Assembly: GCF_000801105.2 (NCBI RefSeq)
Contig: NC_079516.1
Coordinates: 11,408,001 to 11,472,000, forward strand
Direction: 5' to 3'
From: Raphanus sativus
Taxonomy: Eukaryota; Streptophyta; Magnoliopsida; Brassicales; Brassicaceae
DNA length: 64,000 nucleotides
This document shows positions 57,985 through 64,000 of the stretch, piece after piece; positions within the stretch are counted from its first letter, which is position 1; every line of letters begins with the position of its first letter. A model generated the notes under the pieces. The model saw nothing but the letters and a program-made list of their open reading frames with translations. It was not told the DNA's origin and did not search any database. Both the position numbers and the translations under genes were made by a program.

Positions 57985-59528
57985 TCCAGGGGCGGAAGTG
58001 ATAGCTTTGTCACCAAAAACACTTATGGCAACGAACCGATTCGTCTGCGAAATCTGCAACAAAGGCTTTCAACGCGACCAGAACCTCCAGCTCCACCGCC
58101 GCGGTCACAACCTCCCCTGGAAGCTTCGTCAGAGATCCGCCAAAGACGCTGTGAGGAAGAAAGTCTACGTCTGTCCTGTCTCCGCCTGCGTTCACCACGA
58201 CCCTTCACGTGCTCTCGGCGATCTCACCGGCATCAAGAAACACTTTTGTCGGAAACACGGCGAGAAGAAGTACAAGTGCGATAAATGCTCCAAGAAGTAT
58301 GCTGTTCAGTCCGATTGGAAAGCTCATTCCAAGATTTGCGGCACCAAGGAGTATCGTTGCGACTGTGGAACCCTCTTCTCCAGGAAAGATAGCTTCATTA
58401 CCCACAGAGCTTTCTGTGATGTCTTGGCTGAAGAGACTGCCAAGAATCAAACCAATAAACTTTGTCCTCAACCTGACCTTAAATCTCCACCACCGAATGT
58501 TTCTGCTGAGACCGAGCCTGTCAAAATCGCATCTCCCTCGGTTCGGAGTTCTTCAGGTACACAACACCAACTCTCTAGCTAACATTATTACACCAACTTT
58601 TTTGTCGCTACACACACCAACTGTTTTGTCTGTAGCGCCCCCCGTTACATCCCCTTTTTAAAATGCATTTTTATTATATCGAAAATAGGTCTCATACTCT
58701 TTATGTTAATGACCTCTGTTTCCAGAATCTCCCAACCCTCTTGAAGTCATCATGGAAGAAGCTCCAAGAACCATCGGTTTCAACGTGAGCTCGTCGGTTA
58801 TAAGCGATGATGATCGTAGTGGTAACAACAACTGCACTTCAAGAACCATCGGTTTCAACGTGACCTCATCGGGTCTAAGCGGTGATCATACTAGTAACAA
58901 CAACAACAACAATGGAATATACGCAGGCTTGTTTTCATCGTCGACCGCTTCGCCTAGTTTATATGCTTCTTCAACTCCTTCCACAAGTCTATTTGCACCA
59001 CCGTCTTCCTCCATGGAACCCATATCTCTCTGTCTCTCCACCAATCCTTCTTTGTACGTTGGACCGACAAAGATACATGATCCACCTCCGCATTTCCTAA
59101 CCCCTATGAGTCTTCCTCCACCTCAACCAGCAATGTCAGCAACCGCTTTGCTCCAGAAAGCTGCCCAAATGGGTTCCACGGGCTCGGGTGGCTCCTTACT
59201 TCGCGGGTTAGGCATTGTGTCGAGTACTTCCTCGTCAATGGAACTCAGCAGTCACGATCTTGGGCTGGGATTACTACCGCCTTGTAGCAGCGGTGGGAGC
59301 GGAGGATCGGGGCTGAAAGAGCTAATGATGGGGAACTCTTGCGTGTTTGGTCCGAAACAGACGACACTCGACTTTCTTGGATTGGGGAGAGCTGTTGGTA
59401 ATGGAAGTAGTAATCCCGTTGGTGGAGGGTTGTCAGCTCTGTTAACATCGATAGGAGGTGGGGGTGGGATGGATGTGTTTGGGACTGCGGGGGAGTTTCC
59501 AGGCAAAGACATTGGTAGAAGTTTGTAA
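57778..59528 (+). CDS. IDD1: INDETERMINATE-domain C2H2 zinc-finger transcription factor
   Basis: Three exons (57778..57895, 57984..58556, 58726..59528) encode 497 residues. A basic nuclear signal (PPKKKRNLPG) precedes the ID domain: zinc finger 1 CEICNKGFQRDQNLQLHRRGH, finger 2 CPVSACVHHDPSRALGDLTGIKKHFCRKHG, and the two C2HC fingers CDKCSKKYAVQSDWKAHSKIC and CDCGTLFSRKDSFITHRAFC. The C-terminal part has the conserved MSATALLQKAAQMG and TTLDFLGLG motifs. IDD1/ENHYDROUS (At5g66730) promotes germination and gibberellin responses, with DELLA partners. A short internal duplication repeats RTIGFNV. Intron 1 is only 88 bp and its acceptor is preceded by a run of 26 A. Confidence 0.93.
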
Positions 59529-60262
59529 GAGAGAGAGAGAGAGACATGAAAGTAGAAGAGTGTAGTATATATTATATAGTTTATAAGTTTGTTGTATGTT
59601 TTTGGTATTTTTTTGTTTTGTTTTTAGTGAAAGCAGCACCAGCAGCTCCTCTAGTGTTAATTTTAATCATAAGTACATAAAAGCTTCTAGCTAGTAAAAA
59701 CAACAACAACTTAGTGTTTTATAGAGTTTGTGAAGATGCTCTTAGATGGATTTCAAAAGTCCTGGGGGGTTAAAATTGATGATAACTGAACATGATGATG
59801 ATTGATGAAGTGACAAACATTAGGTGCGGATTGAAATTTAAGATTAATAAATGTATGTTTGGTTGCTGGTCTTAAAATGGTATGATCGAATTGTTGCACT
59901 GATGGGGAAAGTTGAGGAGATGACTTGACTTTGTATCTTTTGTGTTAGGTTGTGGGTATATTCTCTTCTTACTCGAAAGAATTTTTTTAGAAAACTCCTA
60001 ATTTAGGACAGAATAAACAAATGATCAATCGACTTGATTGGAGAATAGACCAAGCAATTGTTTTGGAGTCAATTGTAGGTCCATGTCCATCCATAATAGG
60101 TGTTATCCTCTAACTTTTATTTTCAGAATTAGAGAAAGACATGACAGAAAATACAGACAAATCTACCGACATCATATTTTAATTTACCTGGTTAAATCAA
60201 TCTACGTAAATAACATACTTCCTAATTCCTAGTTCCTGTTATCTGCGATGATGAAACAAGAA
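59529..60262. other. intergenic
   Basis: IDD1 3' UTR and AT-rich spacer. No gene was recognised. Confidence 0.45.
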
Positions 60263-60385
60263 TCTATTGGTGTTGCTGGTGGTGTTGGCGGTTGGGCTGA
60301 AGCTGGTGTCAATGCTGGCTTGTTTTCTCGCTGAACTTATGTCTTACTCTGTATCCGCCATTCGAGAGCAGGCTAAGCTAATGGG
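60263..60385 (+). pseudogene. remnant of a PP2C-type protein phosphatase
   Basis: The frame reads SIGVAGGVGGWAEAGVNAGLFSR, then hits TGA. One base further on, a second frame continues ELMSYSVSAIREQAK. Together these match the start of the catalytic core of the plant PP2C gene I recall as At5g66720 (VADGVGGWAE..GVNAGLFSRELMS). One extra base breaks the frame, and the metal-binding Asp of the DGVGGW motif is Gly. The rest of the gene is gone. It lies between IDD1 and HB53, where Arabidopsis has the intact gene. Confidence 0.72.
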
Positions 60386-60732
60386 AAAGTTAGATTATGA
60401 CCGATTTGGTATGGAACTAATATACAAATGCTAGCTTGTTTCCAACTCTGTACTTTTCAGCTGAATTTAAGACCAATTTGGTAACAATGAAAGTTAGATT
60501 ATGCATACTTTAGAAGTAGTTGTCTCCAAATTATGTAAATTAGCCAGTGTATTACTTTTATATCAGATTTTTTATATGTATAATGAAACTAGAGGAAAAA
60601 TAAGAAACTTGAATTATATATTAAAATAGATATTTAAAACATTACATTTACAGAATTGTGGCCAACATCTATTTTTTACATTAACTCTAGTACATGTTTT
60701 TTCATCCTTTAGACTTCAAATTACTTAAGCTG
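60386..60732. other. intergenic
   Basis: Follows the PP2C remnant; AT-rich 3' flank of HB53. Nothing else was seen. Confidence 0.45.
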
Positions 60733-61739
60733 TTAAAATTGCTCATACAAACCATCCCAATACTCCATGTTTTGTAAATAATAATTATTATCCAACATGT
60801 ATAATGGAATGTTGTAATTGGTAGTATCCGTTGGTGCAAATTCGAAATCATTTGGTGCATCATTGGCTTCAACGGAAAGCGATGAACTTGAACTGTTTGT
60901 TGATGTTTCTTGGACAACAAGTCGTTCTGAAAGTTTCCGAATCTCATTCTGAGCTTCACTCAATTGTTCTGTCAGTTTCAGCACCTGCAAAAATGATATG
61001 CAAACATATAAATTAGTAATCAATATCAATGACGTAAGGTAATTCTAAATGGGCTATCATGAGCCCAATAGAGTTTGTATGGATAAGAAAAAATGATGAC
61101 GAGCCAATCCACTCATGTCATTTGTGGGCCTATACGCCTACCGGATTGAAATATTTATTATGCATGTTTCAATTTTATTAAGCTTTCACATCTCTATAAC
61201 ATTTAACAACCACATTATGATGTATGTACATAGTCATGAACACATTCATCATAAATTTCTTTGATTTATATATGATGAAGATAGAAAATTTATACCTGAG
61301 ACTCGAGCTGACATTGGCCGAGGACGACTGAATCGTGTTGGCTCTTGAGTTTAGCGTACTCTTCTTCGAGTTTCTTGTTCTTCCACCTTGCACGGCGGTT
61401 CTGGAACCATACAGCCACCTGTCTCGGGTCAAGACCTAACTCTCCTGCGATCTTCTCTTTCCTCCCTGACTCAAGCTTGTGCTCATTCTCGAAGCTATAT
61501 TCAAGCATAGTCACTTGCTCATCGGTCAACTTCCTCTTCCTAAACATCCCTTCCATCGCCCTTACGTCATCTTCGTTGGTGGCTGACGACCCTTTGCTTC
61601 TCCTCTTCCTCCGCCGCTTCACTTGCTTTGATCCGTCGCCTGATGATGATCCATCAATCTGGTAAATGATGATGCACTCGCTTTGGGTTGGGATCGTGTA
61701 TGGGTATTCTTGAGAGCTTAGCACCGACGTTTGATCCAT
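60733..61739 (-). CDS. HB53: HD-ZIP class I homeodomain-leucine zipper transcription factor
   Basis: Two exons on the minus strand (61739..61296, 60984..60733) give 231 residues. A basic stretch [10 protein letters not shown] (about 41-50) precedes the homeodomain (about 67-122), whose recognition helix reads [17 protein letters not shown] leucine zipper follows directly, spanning the intron (LGQCQLESQ | [22 protein letters not shown]). The C-terminus ends [12 protein letters not shown], an aromatic motif common in HD-ZIP I. HB53 (At5g66700) is auxin-induced and acts in root development. The paralogues HB21/HB40 are close, but the context and C-terminus favour HB53. Confidence 0.93.
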
Positions 61740-62896
61740 TCTTTATCTCCCTCTCTCTCTAGTTTTTTTTTTCAGACAAGAGTTGCTATTTTTCTCTGAC
61801 TATGTTTGAAGGAGAATGATACAATAGGATATGACTTTGGTAAGGTTGAGTCCTACGAGATGCTTTTTATAAGCCGGAAGTTTATGACCTTATTCTTGAG
61901 TTATTTCCCTTTTATTTAGTAGTATTTTTATTTCATCTGACTTATGCCATCTGTTATTTATTTCTGTCTAGGACAGTGCGTTGAATATAAAATGATTTTG
62001 TGAGTATGATATACATGTTCAAATATAGATATTTTATGTTCTCCGGGGGTAAACATTTGAGGATGACACACTTATATATGTTCAGTTATTTAGATATTTT
62101 AGAACATCTCGAATGATTGACTATATTTTTATCTTTAAAGTTTATTCTCTTCATCAAAATGAAGAAAAAAACGAATCAACATTTACTTCAAATCTTTGAT
62201 TCATTTTCTTTTTGTGAAAAAGATATTCAGATAATTCTACATCTAATTTGTTATTAATTATTAATACCATTTTCACTTTTTCATATTTACTCATGTTATT
62301 CAATTATTTTGTTTTAATAATATTCAACATAGTTACTGTTTATTATAAATTAAAAATTACCATCTAGTAAAATTTTAAATAACAGAAATAAACAAACAAA
62401 AAACTCATATTATAACATTATTTATATATTTGTCTATAAGTAATTAACAAAAGTTTCTTGAGATAAAAATGTTTATTTATTTTTGATTTTTCTTAATTGA
62501 ATTAAAAGTTTTTAGAAACAATTATTTTTATTCTCTTACATGTAAACATTTTTTGAAACATCTTATTAGATGAAAGTGATAACTGAAATTTTGAAAGTAA
62601 TGTATTCTAGTTATGATAAAATTGAAGAGGAAAGCTGCATTTCATAATTTGCATTATAACGGACGTATTAAATCATAGAAATAATGTGGGTGGCTATTGT
62701 GGACAAGAGACGTGGTGTGGATCCCGAAGGCGACCAAATTCTGAAGTAAGCAATCAAGTGATCCGATCATGTGGATAACTATTGGATATTAACGTGTTTT
62801 GTGTTTTAGATAATTTGTGTTAGTCTACTATCTGTATAAATTGTATACACCAACTGTCTCTGTATTTACTTGTTTTAGCATACTGTTAATTAAATC
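61740..62896. other. intergenic: HB53 promoter side
   Basis: CT-rich leader (CTCTCTCTCT near 61750) then AT-rich DNA. No gene was recognised. Confidence 0.45.
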
Positions 62897-63080
62897 ATCT
62901 CCATCCCCACTCTATAATTTACTCCATTTATAGAATAAATGGAGTGAAAAATAGAGTAGTGAACAAAAAATAAAAGCATTACTCCATTTATAGAGTAATG
63001 CTTTTATTTTTTGTTTATCACTCCATTTTCTACTCCATTTACTCTATAAATGGAGTAAATTATGGAGTGGGGATGGAGAT
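62897..63080. repeat. 184-bp near-perfect inverted repeat (MITE-like foldback)
   Basis: Left arm from ATCTCCATCCCCACTC and right arm ending GAGTGGGGATGGAGAT are complementary almost throughout. The centre is near 62988 (GCATTACTCCATTTATAGAGTAATGC). The unit ACTCCATTTAT is repeated inside each arm. There is no coding sequence. The ends and the lack of a transposase fit a miniature inverted-repeat transposon; a TTA/TAA-type target site is possible but not certain. Confidence 0.82.
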
Positions 63081-64000
63081 GCTTTTAGTCATTTTTATAA
63101 GGATTTTTTCTTTGATTTCGGAGCTCGAGACCACTCATTTCCATTTGGAAAAGCAATATGCTCCTTTTTCTATTTTCCCTACTGAGTATTATTTTACACT
63201 ACCTAATATATAGTGACTAATAAATCTATATCCGCGAATCTTCAGAATTTTCATTTTTACTAATTTACTTGAAACATCATCGTTCTGAATTTTGCTTCAG
63301 CAAGTGTTGTAGTTATCCGCCATGCGACTAACTCAACATGACCTCCTTTGCGTTGTACGTATGCACATTAATTAAAACTCTTTGTTCATCAGGCGAACGA
63401 AATTCCTTCTGCCATAAATTATCATAACGCCGGAAAACAAAATTCATATGGAATCATGTTACCTCAAATTAAAGACATAAATATTTTGAGACTTCCGCGT
63501 ATCATCGAACGTCGAAGGTTGTGAGACCTATGGACTATGGTTATATTTTGTACAAGTATTTCAAAGTTGTAAGGTGTAAGGAAAATATATCTAAATGAAA
63601 TACGCACACTAAGCCAATACAAATTCACCGAAGGCTTTGTGAACTTGTAGCTTATTCCACTTTTTCTTATAAAAAAACAAAGCTTTGTAGCTTATTCCTT
63701 TAACATGCATTGCGCCTGCTTTTAAGGGCTTCCAAACAAAAATATATATAGTTGACATGATTGTAGGTTTTAAATAGTACATTTTGTTAAAAAAAGAAAT
63801 AATAGTCTACACATACATTATAGAAAAATGGACACTTGGTAAAAAATATAATAAAGGCTATATAGTCTGCCCTTTTTAGGTGTGTAATGCGTAAGAACTA
63901 GGAAACGAACAGGACTCATAGGAAGGTATATAATTAGGAAGAAATAAATAGTTCACAGAAGAAGATTAGGAAAGTGAATTCAGACACTGAGTGACGGCTA
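63081..64000. other. intergenic to window end
   Basis: AT-rich DNA with short ORFs only. No gene, RNA or transposon end was recognised. Confidence 0.45.

Noticed and set aside
63000..63210. 71-codon ORF at 62998..63213
   Set aside because: It runs through one arm of the foldback repeat and its composition is AT-driven; not a gene.

Overview
This is plant nuclear DNA. Genes are split by GT-AG introns, two nuclear tRNA genes are present, and transposons are abundant. The protein-coding genes match, one for one, genes I know from the lower arm of Arabidopsis thaliana chromosome 5 (roughly At5g65980 to At5g66730; numbers recalled, not looked up). The closeness to Arabidopsis, the fractionated gene content and the repeat families point to a Brassica-type crucifer. 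I cannot name the species or subgenome.

Layout. 0-0.4 kb: 3' end of a PILS auxin carrier. 1.9-2.9 kb: a plastid USP-like protein. 5-6 kb: single-domain sulfurtransferase (STR18). 6.5-8.4 kb: NSUN-type RNA methyltransferase. 8.6-10.5 kb: leaf ferredoxin-NADP reductase (FNR1, minus). 11-12.9 kb: armadillo protein ARO2 (minus). 14.1-16 kb: WD40 protein S2Lb. 16.4-20 kb: a young 5'-truncated LINE. 20.4-21.1 kb: dehydrin RAB18. 22-23.6 kb: a non-autonomous Helitron. 24-25.6 kb: peroxidase 72. 26.1-27.9 kb: folate transporter FOLT1. 28.5-29.6 kb: GDP-mannose dehydratase GMD1 (minus). 30-30.8 kb: a Cassandra TRIM carrying 5S rRNA-like sequence. 31-32.2 kb: plastid lipid phosphate phosphatase. 32.6-33.7 kb: mitochondrial gamma carbonic anhydrase-like 3 (minus). 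34.4 kb: tRNA-Asn. 35.1 kb: an orphan ORF. 36.2 kb: tRNA-Ile. 36.5-43.1 kb: PSBO1, split by a full-length Ty3/gypsy element. 44.9-54.7 kb: a decayed Kaonashi-type MULE carrying a Ulp1-like peptidase pseudogene and packed with AAGTCGTC palindromes. 54.75-54.85 kb: a 100-N gap. 55.4-56.9 kb: two retroposons. 57.8-59.5 kb: zinc-finger IDD1. 60.3 kb: a PP2C remnant. 60.7-61.7 kb: homeobox HB53 (minus).

Most notable. A Ty3/gypsy element with apparently identical LTRs sits exactly on the 3' splice site of PSBO1 intron 1. Its 5-bp target duplication (GTAGG) copied the acceptor AG to both sides, so the downstream exons still have an acceptor. Every PSBO1 exon remains open.

Gene order relative to Arabidopsis suggests two rearrangements. 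The block RAB18-PRX72-FOLT1-GMD1 appears inverted, with a LINE at one edge and a Cassandra TRIM at the other. The block IDD1-(PP2C)-HB53 beyond the N gap also runs backwards, which is either an inversion or a misoriented contig.

These are independent housekeeping, photosynthesis and stress genes, not an operon. No new enzymatic system is evident. The novelty lies in how mobile DNA interacts with splice sites and promoters. Exon joins were worked out by hand from frame, GT-AG sites and family conservation; for each multi-exon gene the summed exon lengths give a whole number of codons.
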